Assembly: GCA_000711775.1 (NCBI GenBank)
Contig: ARYC01000820.1
Span: 1 to 64,000 of the forward strand
Direction of reading: 5' to 3'
Source of the DNA: Oxytricha trifallax
Taxonomy: Eukaryota; Ciliophora; Spirotrichea; Sporadotrichida; Oxytrichidae
Length of the DNA stretch: 64,000 nucleotides
The notes under the pieces are model-generated. The model was not told where the DNA came from, made no database searches, and saw only the letters and a list, made by a program, of their open reading frames with translations. Position 1 is the first letter of the stretch. Each line of letters starts with the position of its first letter. Shown piece after piece: positions 38,400-51,752 of this stretch. The position numbers and the translations under genes are program-made.

Positions 38400-38806
38400 T
38401 CAATTTTTATACAAGTAAAGATATGCGCAGTCAAGATTAATGAATGAATTACTAGAGTTGAATAGCTTCATGCAATCCTTTTATTTAATTCGTTATTAGT
38501 TTATTTGTTACCATGCTTCTTATACTTGTTCATGCCTTTCAAGTGACTAGTATTTACTCCATTGCCTAAAATTTAGTATTTTATATGATGAACATATTTT
38601 AAGGTATTTTCTGTTCCAAAGATAGCGTTTACTTAAAAGGTTTTATGCAAAGTCTTCAAGGCTTGAGACTTGGAAATTAATAGTAGAAGCAGGATATAGG
38701 GCTCTTATATAGCGAAATGGAATGGCTTTTTTTAAAAGATAAAATCCAATAAATTCAAATTATTATTAATAAATAGAGAATGTCAACAGATATAAATTTA
38801 TTCAGA
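38400..38806 (-). CDS. Coding-like frame (possible MDS), unknown protein
   Basis: About 135 codons open between TGA codons on the minus strand, in a patch less AT-rich than its surroundings (about 38470-38720). It reads KKAIPFRYIRALYPASTINF, VSSLEDFAQNLLSKRYLWNR, LNFRQWSKYQSLERHEQV and EAWQQINQQRIKQKDCMKL, ending at TGA 38400-38402. Composition (W, R, E, P, C, H) argues for coding. No start, splice pair or domain could be fixed. Confidence 0.4.
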
Positions 38807-41800
38807 ATTTAATAAAAATAATAAAATTTAGGTTTCTTTTTATTTACAAATATCCCTGTAGAAGTTAACTTAATTATTAGAACTGAAACATGAGTTTTAA
38901 TATGATAATTATCAATTAATTATTTAAGTAATTCACTTTTGTAAGGAATTAAAAATTTATAAAAGATGAAAAGCAGAATTATTTAATTTGGTTTATAATA
39001 GTTCATAAAAAATACTTGTTCTCAAATTATAATCCATTAATAGTTAAAGTAACAAACAATATTGCAAGATTGTTATAATCACTTTTTCAAGAAGGATTCT
39101 ATTATTTAAAAATAATATTTAATAAGATTTAAATTGTTAAAATATCTTAAATTTTAATTTTCAAAATTTTGATAATATTATTTAAGTCTAAAGTTATGTA
39201 AAATATTTATTTTGAAAATAATATATTTAATAAAAATAAGTAAGATCCCTTCATGGAATGGAAAACAAAAATACTCATTTTAATATATTTTTAAAAAAAT
39301 AATGAAGTATTTTTAATTTTATTATAATCTTTAGATAATTTTTTTTACATATTAAAATTTTATTAAATTCATTAACAAGGTACTATATGATCTTTCTTAA
39401 ATTTTATAATCATTTAAATCACGATAAATTTTTAATTTTATTTTTTTAAATTAGAAAATTAAATTTTTATTTTAAATATTACTTATTCAAAATTTAATTG
39501 TATTTAATTTATAATTAAAAAGCTTGAAGAAATATAAATGATTATTATATTTGTAGTAGATTGAATGGAAAAATAAAATAATTTGATTATTTTTAATATC
39601 AATTTTAGGAAATTTTATAAGATTGAGTTTTTAGAGTAAAACATTAAACACATTTGTTTTTTTTTATTTTTCATCATTTTTAGTTATTTAATTAAAAATT
39701 ATAAAATTTATTTATATAACTCATTTTAATTAAAGAATCTAATGCCTTCCAGTTTAAATAATTTAATGCGAGAAAAAAATAATTTGACAAAAATAATTAA
39801 ATTAAATATTATAATTATTAAACAGCTTTCTATACTTATGAATAAGCCATACATAATGAAAAATATATTAATTAATATTTTTTTGAATTAAAATTAAAAT
39901 GGATTTTTTAATTATAATCTTTACAGATAAAACTATAAATAATTAAAACAAATATAATAAATATAATTCTAAAAACTTTTGTGATTAACATTTTATAGAG
40001 ATTATTTAAACTTAACATAAAACATTGATAAAAAGAAATAAGATTTCTCAAAAGGATAAGTTTGTATAAAAAAATATACATTTATTCTCGCATTGTTCAT
40101 AAACAATCAATGCAAAGTAAAATTAAATATTTATAAATATTTTAAAAGCCTTTATTTGACCAAGTTGATTTAATAATGTCATTTAGATAAAAACAAATAA
40201 TATTATAAATTTTTTAATTACATTTATATTTTTAAATAAATTACAAATATATTTTTTGAGTATGATGTTCCATGACTTAATAATATAGCTAGATTAAAAA
40301 ATTGAAAATTGTTTTCAATTATTGCTTTTATTAATTAACAAAATTAATATAAAACTTTATTTAATTAAATTACTTATAATAGATAAATATATTATAAAAA
40401 TATAAAATTCATATATTTTCTAAGATTTTATTTATGTTTAATTTCTTAAATTTATATAAAAAATAAGTAAATTTATTAATTATTAATTGTTGCTGAATAA
40501 AGGGGCTAAAGAAGCAAGATGCACATAATATTTAAGTTTTACAATTAGGTTTGAAATCTCCATGAATTTTAATCAATGGTACTGCAAATAGAATTATTTA
40601 AAAAATAAAACTTATTTATTGTATTTTTAAATATTGTATATTTTAATTTAAATATGAATAATGATTTTATCCTCATGATAATTAATAATATTATTATAAT
40701 TATATGTTATATTATTTTAAATGGATAATGCAATATTTAATTATTAAATGGTCTGACTTTGAAAAAAAATTATTTCAACACCCAATATATCTAAAGATTT
40801 TTAATTCTTCTATCTTGTAACATATATTAACAGCATTATGAATATCAAAATATTCATATTTTCAATTCAACAGAAATTATAAATGTTTAAATATTGATTA
40901 GAATTAATTAAATATTATAATTATATTAATTATAGAAACAGTATACAATATTATTTTTTATTAATTCTAAACAAATTAAAATTTACAATTATCTGAAGTC
41001 ATTGAATTAATTTATATAAAATATTATTTCATTACTAAGTTTTTAATTATAAACTTTTAAATAAATTTAATAAGATAACACAATTATTTATTTCTTAATT
41101 TAAATTAATAGTAATCTTGTTGTTGCTTGATAGACATCTTAGATTGACGTTTTTCCTTTTTTAAATAAAAACAAAACAAAACTAAGAATTAAATTTTAAG
41201 AATGAAACAGCTTGACTAGGTATTTTCATTAAAATTATTAAATATTATCTAAGAAAAATAAAAAAAAAATAAAAAATTTTAATTATATTTGAAAAATATT
41301 TGTTAAATATAAAAATCATTTATTTAAGATTATACGTTAAAATATTTATATATATATATTTAAATAAAAAATAAAAATTACAATAACATTAAAAATTATG
41401 TTTTATAAATTTCTTATATAGAAATTATTCTATTGTAATTTTAATTAATTTATTTATTTTTAATATATTTAATAATTACAAAATATCATCCAAATTAAAA
41501 GTTAGTTTCGATTATTTTAAGCAATACATAATTTGAAAATGTTTTTATTAAATTGAATGCTTTTTTTACAATTTATGATTATAATTGAAATTCGAATAAA
41601 ATAGAAAGTGTGATTAAGCTGTTCAAAAGAGATAATGAAATATAGAAATCTTTTAAACAACAGTTGTTTTAATTCCTTAGATTTTATATTATAAAGATAC
41701 TATGGCAGGATCGTACTTTTAATTTAAAAAATAGATTTATTAAAGAAATATTATAAAAAATAATACTATATAAATTCGGAATAAATAGATAATTACTGAT

Positions 41801-43020
41801 ATCTTTAATTTTTAGTTAAAAATAACACTTTTCAAATATTTATCAGATTATATGTTTGCATTGTAAGTTCTAACCCACTTAATTGACTGATGATGTTTTG
41901 ATATTGATGACATCTAATCCACTATAGTAACTAATTTTATGATATTATAAATTTTAACATATAGTTAAAATGAAAGATACTCAACTATTACTAAACTAAA
42001 AATAATTCAAAAAATTATAATTAGATTTTAATTTTCTAATTATAATTAACATAAAATTATAAATTATTACAATTATTTTTAATTAATCTATAATCAAATC
42101 CAAAATCTAAAATTTGTTTATTTTATATTATTTGATTTAGTTTTATAAATATTTATAAATAGTATATATATTCAAATTTCTACAAAAATAAAAATTATTT
42201 GTAATGCTCTTTATAGTAACATTGATAAAATAAAATTGAATAAAAATGAAACAATTATAATAATAAAATAAAAAACTTTTAGAACGAAGTCTTTGAATCA
42301 CATAAATGTTTTATTTAATAAGTTTATTTTTATATTATAAGTAATATAATTTTAATAAATAATCAATTTTTTTAGTATTTTTTAAATGATTTTAAAATTA
42401 GAATTAAATTTATCTAAGGTCCAATAATATATCTTAAAACTTAAATCACAATGAAATATTTAAGTTTCTTATATTAATTCATTTATATTTTATTAATTTA
42501 ATAAGAGTTGTAGGTTAAGTGTTGTTGAAGATCTAAAATGAATTTTGTTATTCTTATTTTTAAGCATCATAATTATGATATTTTATTTATTAATCAAGAA
42601 AATTTATATTTATAAATACATTATAACTTAAACAACTCAAATAACTATTCCCCAAGTGGATTCTGCACAATCTTTTTTTTTATTTATCTCTTAAATTTTA
42701 AACATTTTAATTTATTAAATTTGGGTTGCAAAAGTTTATTCAATTGAATAATTAAATCGTATATTTTATTTTAAATTTTTTAATTAAATAATATATAATA
42801 TATAAAAGGAAATATAATAATAAATGTTTATTCTAATTTATTATAAATTATATAAAAAATTATTACAAAAATGTTCTTTAAATGATGAATTAAATTATTT
42901 AATTTAATGATACTTATAAAACTAGAAAAATTAAATATTTTTAAAGAAGACTTAATATTAAATTTTAGTCCTTTATAAAATACAATAGTGAATTCATTAA
43001 TATAATTATATAATATAATA
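38807..43020. other. AT-rich DNA, no gene seen
   Basis: Long AT-rich tract. A slightly less AT-rich patch at 41105-41220 gives no convincing frame. Confidence 0.5.
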
Positions 43021-43990
43021 TATATATGTTCCGACCGACAACCACACCACACCACCCCACCCCACCCCCCATCCCCCCACACCACATACCCCACCCCATC
43101 ACCACCCCCACCCCCATAAAATACCCTATTTCATATGAAAAAAGTTATCCCTAGAGTCTCAATCGACTTCCTTCTTGACTTCTCGAACACATAATAATTA
43201 TATATTATATAAAAATGTCTAAATTTTTTTAAAATATCCTTTTTATGCTATTTCCTAATATTTTTCATTATTTTTTTATTTTTTTAGATAAATTAGTTTA
43301 CACTAGGCATATATTTTTGTAGACACACTTTTCATTTTAAATGATTCGTATAGATTTTTTATACTATATACTCATAAAAATAATAGTAAAAGATTTTATG
43401 GACTATATTAAAATATATAAATTTTATTTAGAATTTTTTTATTACTTAAATCAACACCATTCGACATACATTCGAAAAATAGTCTCAACAATTTTTCAAT
43501 TTTTATTTTTTATTATTTAAATGAAATTTTGTACCAATTAATTATAAAAAATAAAAATTGAAAAATTGTTGAGACTATTTTTCGAATGTATGTCGAATGG
43601 TGTTGATTTAAGTAATAAAAAAATTCTAAATAAAATTTATATATTTTAATATAGTCCATAAAATCTTTTACTATTATTTTTATAAGTATATAGTATAAAA
43701 ATCTATACGAATCATTTAAAATGAAAAGTGTGTCTTCAAAAATATATGCCTAGTGTAAACTAATTAATTTCAAAAAATAAAAAAATAATGAAAAATATTA
43801 GGAAATAGCATAAAAAGGATATTTTAATAAAATTTAGACATTTTTATATAATATATAATTATTATGTGTTCGAGAAGTCAAGAAGGAAGTCGATTGAGAC
43901 TCTAGGGATAACTTTTTTCATATGAAATAGGGTATTTTATGGGGGTGGGGTGGGGGATGGGGTGGGGGTTGTCGGTCGGAACATATATAT
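43021..43990. mobile_element. Foldback element E with C/G-run ends
   Basis: The arms (about 43029-43513 and 43546-43982) are inverted copies around a ~32-base loop. The tips read TTCCGACCGACAACC / GGTTGTCGGTCGGAA, flanked by TATATATG / CATATATA. Just inside the left tip is a ~75-base run of C-rich CCACCCC units (43036-43116); the right arm has a shorter G-rich counterpart (about 43939-43967). Next comes CCCTATTTCATATGAAAA and a CTTCTTGACTTCT block, both shared in outline with element F. No coding capacity. Confidence 0.9.
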
Positions 43991-44844
43991 TTAGTTATAT
44001 ATATATTATTATCTATTTAATTAATAAAGTTATTAAACAAAAGGAAGATATTTACTAATTGAATTATCTATTATAAATTAATATCGATCATAAATTTTTG
44101 AAAATTAAAAATTGTATTTATTAATCAAGCAACGTATTATATTTATAAATAAGTGCATTATAATTAAAATGGATTAGAAAATTTCAAAATAACAAACAAC
44201 CTCTCTGAATTTACTGTTGATTCTGGTTGAATTTTCTATTGGTAAGTTCACAATTTCAATTTCACATAATTGAACTATACTTTTTTCATACTGAATTTTT
44301 ATATTATCTGATAAAATTCACTAAATTCCTGATATTTTTGATAAATATTTATTGAGATTGCGCAAGTAATATTACCCTATTTATGTGGAAAGATAAACAT
44401 GAAGAGGATATATTTGTAATAAAAATAATATAAACTTATTCTGTTTCACAACTGCGCTAAACAAGAATTGATTTTGGAAATCAAATATATATTAAATGGA
44501 AAAAAACCATATAAATATCTTTAGGTATACATGTTAAACACTATATCTAAAAATACCCTAAATTTATTTCATTTTTTTGCAATTAATCATAAATTAATTA
44601 GATTATATTAAATTAAAGGCAGTTATTTTACATTTTGCTACATTGTTTTCCCGATTGTTTTCTATTTTATCAATAATAATAATATAATTAATTTATTAAA
44701 ATAACTAAAATTTAATTAAAAATAAATCAATCTACTCATACAGATTCGGAAAAGAAATTGCATTCTGTCGATAACAACACTAGTAAATCGAATGTAAAAC
44801 TGAATTTTATTTTTTATAAAATTCGCTAGAACACACAAAGAGAA
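43991..44844. other. AT-rich spacer upstream of the split gene
   Basis: AT-rich; no defined promoter element recognised. Confidence 0.45.
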
Positions 44845-46626
44845 ATGGATATGAAAAACGAAGAAGAAAAGAAATAGTCAGAAAATACAGGTAAAAATAA
44901 AAATATATTTTAAATATTTCTATAATTTAAAGTTGAAAATTTCAGGATGTCAAGGAAAATTATTAGGTAAAATAATGGAAAAACTCGAATCATTAGAAAA
45001 CATAAATAAAATGTAACCATAAATTAAATAATAAAAAGATCTTCATAAAAAATATGAGGAAATGCAAATAATTAATTTTCTTCAGATTATAGAGAAAAAG
45101 ACCAAAATTCATCGTAGTAAAGTAAGTATAATATAATCCATTCTTATAGCATTCATCTCATATCTAAACTTATTGATTAACTATTAATATATAGAATATT
45201 CAAAGTTGGAAAGTTTTGACATTTTAAATTATCTCGATACTATTTTCAAAATTGCCAGAACGTGAATAAAATCAATTAACTTTAACTTAGGGATTGACTC
45301 AAACCTCCAAAGAATGACAATTGAATTAAAATTAAATGAAAATTCGTATATTATATAAATTTAGGTAAAATAGAAAAAATCTTAATTTTTAAAATTAATA
45401 TAATACGACGAAATTTATAAATAAATTATTCTCTTATTAATATTATAATATTTTTAAAATAATTTTTATTGATTTTATAATCTTTTATTTAAATATTTTA
45501 ATATCTAAATATATTGATTTATATTTCTATTTATATTTAAATAATATTCTAACTAATAAAAATTAAATTTGTTCATTCTAATATATAATATTGAAATAAT
45601 TTATTTTTTACTTATAAAAAACTTTTATTTAAAGATTTAATACTTTTAATAAAAAATCATCTTAAAATTAATCATGTTTAAAAATTAATAAATTAAAACG
45701 ATAAAATGAACAAGAGCCTAAAATTCTTTAATAAATTAAGAATTTTATAATATAAAATGTCTTAAATATTAAAAGTAATTATTATATATATATTTCTTTT
45801 TATTTAATTATATTTTTTATTCTTATACTGTATTGACTTATTGTTTCGCTTATCAGATCTCGAGATACTAATGAAATTTTATTCGATGCCAATGATATGC
45901 TAACTATGATAATATAATAGACTGTATAAGAAAGTGCATTTATAAAACATAAAGAAAATTAGACTATAAAGGTTATCTCTCAATTTTAAAATATCAATTT
46001 ATAATCTTTGTTGATGAAATGAAATATCTTGAAGATTTATAAATTTTTATTATAAATTTTTTTAAATTAAAAAGTTATATGAAATGTTAAATAAACGTTA
46101 TTTAATTTAAGACTTCTATGTAAAAACTAAATGGATAAATAAATTAAAATCTTAAAGTTGGAACACTCTAGTGACAGAGCATTTTTACTTTCTTTCCATT
46201 AATTATTAAGTATTTTTATTTTTTTTAAATAAAAAATAAACATATACAACACTTGTGAAATGCTTTCACGAGTTAATTTAAATTTTAATTAATTTTTTAG
46301 AAAATTAGGATGATCAAGCTGCGTTTAAGAATTTGCATTAATTTTGAAAAAAAATATAAGGTAAAATTAGCGTTCCTAATGTATTTATAAAAAATAAGTG
46401 AAAAACTTGAATCTAAAATGAATAATTATTAATACTTTGCAAATACTTAAAATGGTGACGATGAAACCCTTGTTCAATCACTAATAATGTAAGTTACAAA
46501 AAACATATCTTGCTTATTTATTTTTATAGGAGTGCTTCTTGGTAAGACTAGGCAGTGGGTTTAAAAGAGACTTCACAAGCGCACCTCAAGAGCTCACTAA
46601 AACGATTTTTGTCATGTAGATGGTGA
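44845..46626 (+). CDS. Candidate germline gene in three MDSs, two IESs and three introns; coiled-coil-like protein
   Basis: Proposed coding pieces: 44845-44890, 44946-45116, 45195-45242, 45871-45973, 46363-46488 and 46530-46626. Together they give 591 nt: 196 codons plus TGA, open throughout with TAA/TAG as Gln. Introns: 44891-44945 (GTAAAA...TTTCAG), 45117-45194 (GTAAAG...ATATAG) and 46489-46529 (GTAAGT...TTATAG). Two AT-rich IES candidates, 45243-45870 and 45974-46362, are bounded by direct repeats GATACTA and AAGGT, and removal keeps the frame each time. The peptide is charged (MDMKNEEEKKQSENTG, KIMEKLESLENINKMQ, YEEMQIINF, DANDMLTMIIQQTVQ, ENQTIKVKLAFL, KISEKLESKMNN, SQAHLKSSLKRF), lysine/glutamate-rich and probably helical. 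No family recognised. Exact splice and pointer choices are my reading; alternatives exist, for example donor GTAAGT at 45122. Confidence 0.55.
45243..45870. other. Candidate internal eliminated sequence (IES 1), GATACTA pointer
   Basis: 628 bp, very AT-rich, containing one copy of the 7-bp direct repeat GATACTA (45236-45242 and 45864-45870). Joining at the repeat gives GAT ACT AAT GAA in frame. Sequence around both repeats is also alike (TCTCGATACTA, TCTCGAGATACTA), which may reflect a longer imperfect pointer. Confidence 0.5.
45974..46362. other. Candidate internal eliminated sequence (IES 2), AAGGT pointer
   Basis: 389 bp between direct repeats AAGGT (45969-45973 and 46358-46362). The context is ATAAAGGT on the left and ATAAGGT on the right. 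Joining keeps the frame (AAG GTA AAA). A 5-bp repeat can occur by chance, so this is weaker than IES 1. Confidence 0.4.
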
Positions 46627-46741
46627 TGTGTTTGAAGGAGAGTGGAGTCATTGTAAAGCTGTTCTTTAGATTATGGTTCAATTTTTATTTTAAAGTTTTT
46701 GCATGATATTAATAATTATTCATTTTAGATTAAAGTTTTTC
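46396..46741. repeat. Short inverted pair of ~50 bp around the last exon
   Basis: The sequence at about 46389-46438 recurs inverted at about 46707-46757 (TATTAATAATTATTCATTTT and TTTTTCACTTATTTTTTATAA blocks, one mismatch). The left copy is coding in the split gene; the right copy lies beyond the stop. It could be a partial inverted duplication or part of a scrambled arrangement. Confidence 0.7.
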
Positions 46742-46757
46742 ACTTATTTTTTATAAT

Positions 46758-47544
46758 TCTTAAATAAACTAAACAAAGTTGTCTTCACAGAAACAGAAAT
46801 GATTTTGAAAAAATAAATCACTTATTAATTAATTTAAGTTTTATAAAATTCAATTTACATTCAGAAATATGATAATTTATTTTATCACTTTTTTCTCTCA
46901 TTTTTACATTTACATAATATTATTTAATCGCTTTTATATAATTAATACCCTTTTTTAATTTTTTGTATTTATATAATTTCCTAATCTTTTGTATTTTATC
47001 AATTTATCTTCTAACTTAATAGACTAGGATAATGAGGGATTGATAAAAGATTGAAAGATAAGATAAAAAAGTGTAGAAGCTAAAAATAATTTAATTAATA
47101 ATGAATATGATACATCTTTTTAGTATATCAAAATAACCAATTGAATTGGACAAGATGATCATTCAGATGATGGCTTTAAGTCTTGCAATAAGTGAATGAT
47201 AAAATAAGAAAAATTGATTTTAATGACAAAAATTTATTTTTTGTTTAAACTTTTTTACTTAGTTAATTTTATAACCCTTAAATTCACTTGCCTCTAATAA
47301 ATATTAATATTATAAGATCACAATTAATTTTGAGATACTAAACAAATCTAATTTATTCAAAAATAAAAATGAATAATAAAAATTTTAATTTATACTTTTA
47401 TTACATCGTAATCTAGAATTTAAGCAATAATTTGATATGAGTTTTAAATGAATATAAATAGGGAAACAGAAGGGACTTAAAAGTAATTAAATAATGATTT
47501 AATAAGCAAGGATACAAGATTAAAGTGAAATAAAAACTCTTATG
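46758..47544. other. AT-rich spacer
   Basis: AT-rich; no gene supported. Confidence 0.5.
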
Positions 47545-47935
47545 TATTATAAAGAAATATAAAATTAAAACTAATTTATTTTATTTAAAATTATTGGCAG
47601 TTAAAGGTGGCCATATAAGACGATCTTAGGCATTTGATTGAGTATTCAAAATTAGATGGACTTTACTTTAGGCGGTACTACTCATCGAAGGACAGTGATA
47701 ACTCGATTTTATTTAAACTCATCTAAATTCATAAAATTTACATTCAAATAATAATCGAGTTATCTCTTTCCATCGATGAGATAAATAGTACCGCCTAAAG
47801 TAAAGTCCAGCAAAATTTAAGTACTAAATAAAATGAGACTAATTTAGTTTAAAATTTTCAACTCTAACTGCCAAGATTTTGTTTTCTATTAATATAATTA
47901 TTATTTTTACAAATTCAAAAGTATTCTTACAAATA
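47545..47935. mobile_element. Foldback element, family A, copy A6 (A3 subtype, eroded)
   Basis: The palindrome matches A3: TTGGCAGTTAAAGGTGGCC, CTGGACTTTACTTTAGGCGG and ACTTTAGGCGGTACTA, with a loop near 47730. The right tip reads GTATTCTTACAAATA. The left tip is not recognisable, so the left coordinate is approximate. It lies ~44 kb from the A1-A3 cluster, showing dispersal. Confidence 0.75.
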
Positions 47936-48299
47936 CATGTTACTTATCAATATTATGAATTAACTTAAACAGTACTTTATACGAAAAAGTTGATTAAATA
48001 GTTGTTAGGGAAAATCTTGCAATTGTGAATTTTTAATTTTTGTTATACGAAAATTTAAATGAATACTTAGTTAATATTAATTAAATAAAATTATAATAAT
48101 AATAACAAATTAAATTATAAATTTTGGTTATTAATAAATAAATAGAAATAATATCTTTCTCATTGAATATAATCAACATATTAAATAAAAATTTATTTGA
48201 TTACAATTAAATAAAGTTTAATAATAGTTTTTTTATGTCTTGATCTCTAATTCTTAAATATTAATAAAAATTGTTCACAATATTTATTTAATATATATT

Positions 48300-49377
48300 A
48301 ATATTAAAATATAATTGATTTGGGGAAATTCAAAAATAAATAAATAATTGAAATCGTAATTATATATAGCTGCCACTAATTACAAACCCTTGTAGATAAA
48401 TTTTGGTTTACAATGCATACCGTTAGAATTGGCCCACAAAAAGATTTTGACACATTTGACTCCGTGGACTAATATTTCTCCTCATGAATTATAGAGCGAC
48501 TTGACGCCTTTGACATCTGTAAAATACCTGATTATATACTTTGGACACCTTTGACTCCCTTTACACCTGTCAAATTAGTCTTGTTTTTGACACCAGTGAT
48601 TAGAAGTGATTTATATTTAATACGTACGGTTATTAATTAAACTTTCGTTAATGGAGTGCACAGCTAATGCTCTATCGCAGTATGCTCTGAGAAGCGCGGG
48701 ATGCCTCTATTGCAGATTGACTGATCTGGTTTCACCTGCGTATCTGTAGCTACAGTAGTCCTCAAAAGAGATAGTGCCACGAATAACATCGTCAGCAATT
48801 TAAGACATTTGTTCTTTACTTGAGACAGTACTCTGTGTAAAGCATCTTCAAAGCAAGCGTTGAAACAAGCACCGTAAGCCACAGAGACAACCCGAGGATG
48901 CACTATCTCTTTTGAGGACTACTGTAGCTACAGATACGCAGGTGAAACCAGATCAGTCAATCTGCAATAGAGGCATCCCGCGCTTCTCAGAGCATACTGC
49001 GATAGAGCATTAGCTGTGCACTCCATTAACGAAAGTTTAATTAATAACCGTACGTATTAAATATAAATCACTTCTAATCACTGGTGTCAAAAACAAGACT
49101 AATTTGACAGGTGTAAAGGGAGTCAAAGGTGTCCAAAGTATATAATCAGGTATTTTACAGATGTCAAAGGCGTCAAGTCGCTCTATAATTCATGAGGAGA
49201 AATATTAGTCCACGGAGTCAAATGTGTCAAAATCTTTTTGTGGGCCAATTCTAACGGTATGCATTGTAAACCAAAATTTATCTACAAGGGTTTGTAATTA
49301 GTGGCAGCTATATATAATTACGATTTCAATTATTTATTTATTTTTGAATTTCCCCAAATCAATTATATTTTAATATT
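48300..49377. mobile_element. Foldback element G1 (480-bp arms, unique loop)
   Basis: The arms at 48300-48778 and 48901-49377 are near-perfect. The tips are TATTAAAATATAATTG, then ATTTGGGGAAATTC, then CTGCCACTAATTACAAACCC, as in G2. Each arm contains spaced TTTGAC units (TTTGACACATTTGACTCC, TTGACGCCTTTGACATC, GACACCTTTGACTCC, TTTGACACC; left arm 48446-48595), resembling iterons. The inner arm and the 122-base loop are G+C-richer than the surroundings. Confidence 0.9.
48664..48903 (-). CDS. Possible small ORF across the G1 loop, unknown
   Basis: 79 codons from ATG 48903 in standard reading; with TAG as Gln it extends further into the left arm. It begins MHPRVVSVAYGACFNACFED and has a hydrophobic segment KLLTMLFVALSLL. 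It occupies the same place as the Rep fragment in G2, but I see no similarity to it. It may be a remnant of element coding DNA or chance in a GC-richer loop. Confidence 0.2.
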   Translation of the reverse strand: MHPRVVSVAYGACFNACFEDALHRVLSQVKNKCLKLLTMLFVALSLLRTTVATDTQVKPDQSICNRGIPRFSEHTAIEH

Positions 49378-51745
49378 GATATTAATTTACGATATATAGA
49401 AAGTATCTGAGATGTAAAAATTAAAATATACTAAAAATAAACATTATTTTATTGAATTTGCATGAAAAAAATTTATAAAATTTTTTTTTTTATAGTTTTA
49501 TAACCAAAATTCATTAAAGTAAATAATATCAAATCTGACTATTTACTTTGATACCAATATATAGATGAGAAGTAGAAATATCACATAAAAATTATGAATA
49601 AAAATATTGGAGCAATTAAATATATATTTATTTGCAATCTTTTAAATTTATTTACTATTTATATTTTTATCATATTAAATAATTATTTCTTAATTCTAAC
49701 ATTTATAAATATTTTTATCTGCCTAATAAATTATTTTTTTAGATGTAAAAATAATTCATAAATAATAAAAAATGAATCAACAATGCTAAAAGTAGGTTGT
49801 TAATTTGGAAGGAAAATAAAATTAGTACTTATTCTTTAAGAAAAATTTATATCAAACAATTAAGGAAATATTTTTCATCCATTATACAAATATTACTATT
49901 TTAAGTTATTGATATTTTGTGGGAATAATAATTTATATATGAAATGATAAACTTTTTATAGAAATTTTCCAACATAAATTAGCTTTTTGTTTATAATAAG
50001 AAATTGTATCATAAATTTTTTGAAATTTACTTTCAGTACTTTTACTAATTCAAATACTTACAAAGACGCTTATAATTTTCTATTAGTTATCTGTTTATAG
50101 TTCATCATGGTGTTAGTTACTTTTTGAAATTTATAAATGGATGAATAAATAAGCCAATGCAAAGAAATATTTTAACAAACTTTCTAGCATTATATAATAT
50201 AAATATCTTATATTTTGAAGAAAAATTTTATTTTTTAATATATTATTTATATAAAATAATTTTTCAAAATTATTTATTTGTGTGAACTGTAGAAAAATTC
50301 TTCTTTATTAAATAATGTTCTAAATTTTTAATTATAAATCCTCCTCTTTATTATCCTAATCTTTAATTTTAATAAATTAAAATTATTCTTAGTTTGTTAA
50401 CAGTCATTGGAAAATTTGAATTTGTTCGAAATAAACTTTTAATTAGGGAATCATATTATCTTAAACTTTAAATCTAAGAAAAGAATTTTAGTCTTTTTTT
50501 TGCTCTTGCTATAATTAATATTTTTTAGTTTCAATCACTAAACAATATGTACTAACAAAATTCTATTAATAACTTTGCGCATGATACGTATACCCTAATA
50601 AATTAGGTTTTTTTCCTCATTTTAACCATTTTTAAAATTTTAATTTTATATATTTTTTTTGTAAGTTTTTTCTCATCTCTCTTATCAATTCTCAATGTCT
50701 TGCAATTGAAATTTTTTATTTAATTTATAATTTATAATCACTTTTTAAATGTTTATTATTTAATATTATTATTCCGGTAGTTCCTGAATTTTTTCATTCA
50801 CTATTTCCCAGTTCATTGTCAACTTATATCTAATCAATTGATTTCTATTTTTGAGAATAATAATTAATCAATATTTATATGTTTTTTAATTCAAAAATAT
50901 TTATAAAAAGATAAATGATTAGTTAATCTAAATAATCAGATAACGTGATCTCAAATATAGAGTATTTATTATTACAATTTGTGAAAAATATTTAATAATT
51001 TAATTTTTATTCTATTTATGATTCTCTTAAAACTGAAAAATAAAAATTAAATTAATTTAATTAAAAATTTATATATTTATTTTAAATAACATAATTGGAT
51101 AACAACTATATATTTTTTTGCTAATTATAATAAAAAGATATTTATATCTTATTATTAATAACTGGAAGTATAAAAATTATTATTAAAATTTTGATATATT
51201 TTTAATTATAATATAAACTTTAATTGATTATATAATAATAAAATATTAACTAAATAATTTTTGAACATTACTATAATAATACTAATTAAAGAATATTATT
51301 TTAATTATTTTTGTCAATTAGTTCAGACCTATTTTTCCTTAAAGCTAAATTAAACTTTTTAAAATTAAATTATTTAAATATTTATATATAAAATAGAAAT
51401 TGGATAATGAATATATCAAAAAAATACCATTTTTAATAATAATTATAATTTAAAATATTTTTTGAAATTAAATATATTTTTTTTCCTAAAGGTTCTTGTC
51501 AGAGTTAATATCATGCTAATTAGATTTTTTATTATAAATGCTTATTATAATTATTAATATTCAAAATTAATGCATGTTAATAATTATTAACTATTAAAAA
51601 TTAGTAAATACCTATATATATATGCTTAATTGTAAAGAAATATATTAATATTCAAATAATATGTAAATAATAAAGAAATATATTTGTAATATGTTCAAAT
51701 AAATATTTATGCAATATAATATTAATTTTATATATAATTATTAAA
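49378..51745. other. AT-rich DNA, no gene seen
   Basis: AT-rich tract between G1 and the coding-like island at 51.75 kb. Confidence 0.5.
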
Positions 51746-51752
51746 TTAAAAT

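Noticed and set aside
42828..43094. 88-codon minus-strand ORF starting in the C-rich end of E
   Set aside because: Starts in the G-run and continues into AT-rich flank; no protein character.
46308..46330. ATG at 46308 as independent gene start upstream of the last MDS
   Set aside because: Open, but the pointer-based join at AAGGT gives a better-supported continuous frame with the upstream pieces.
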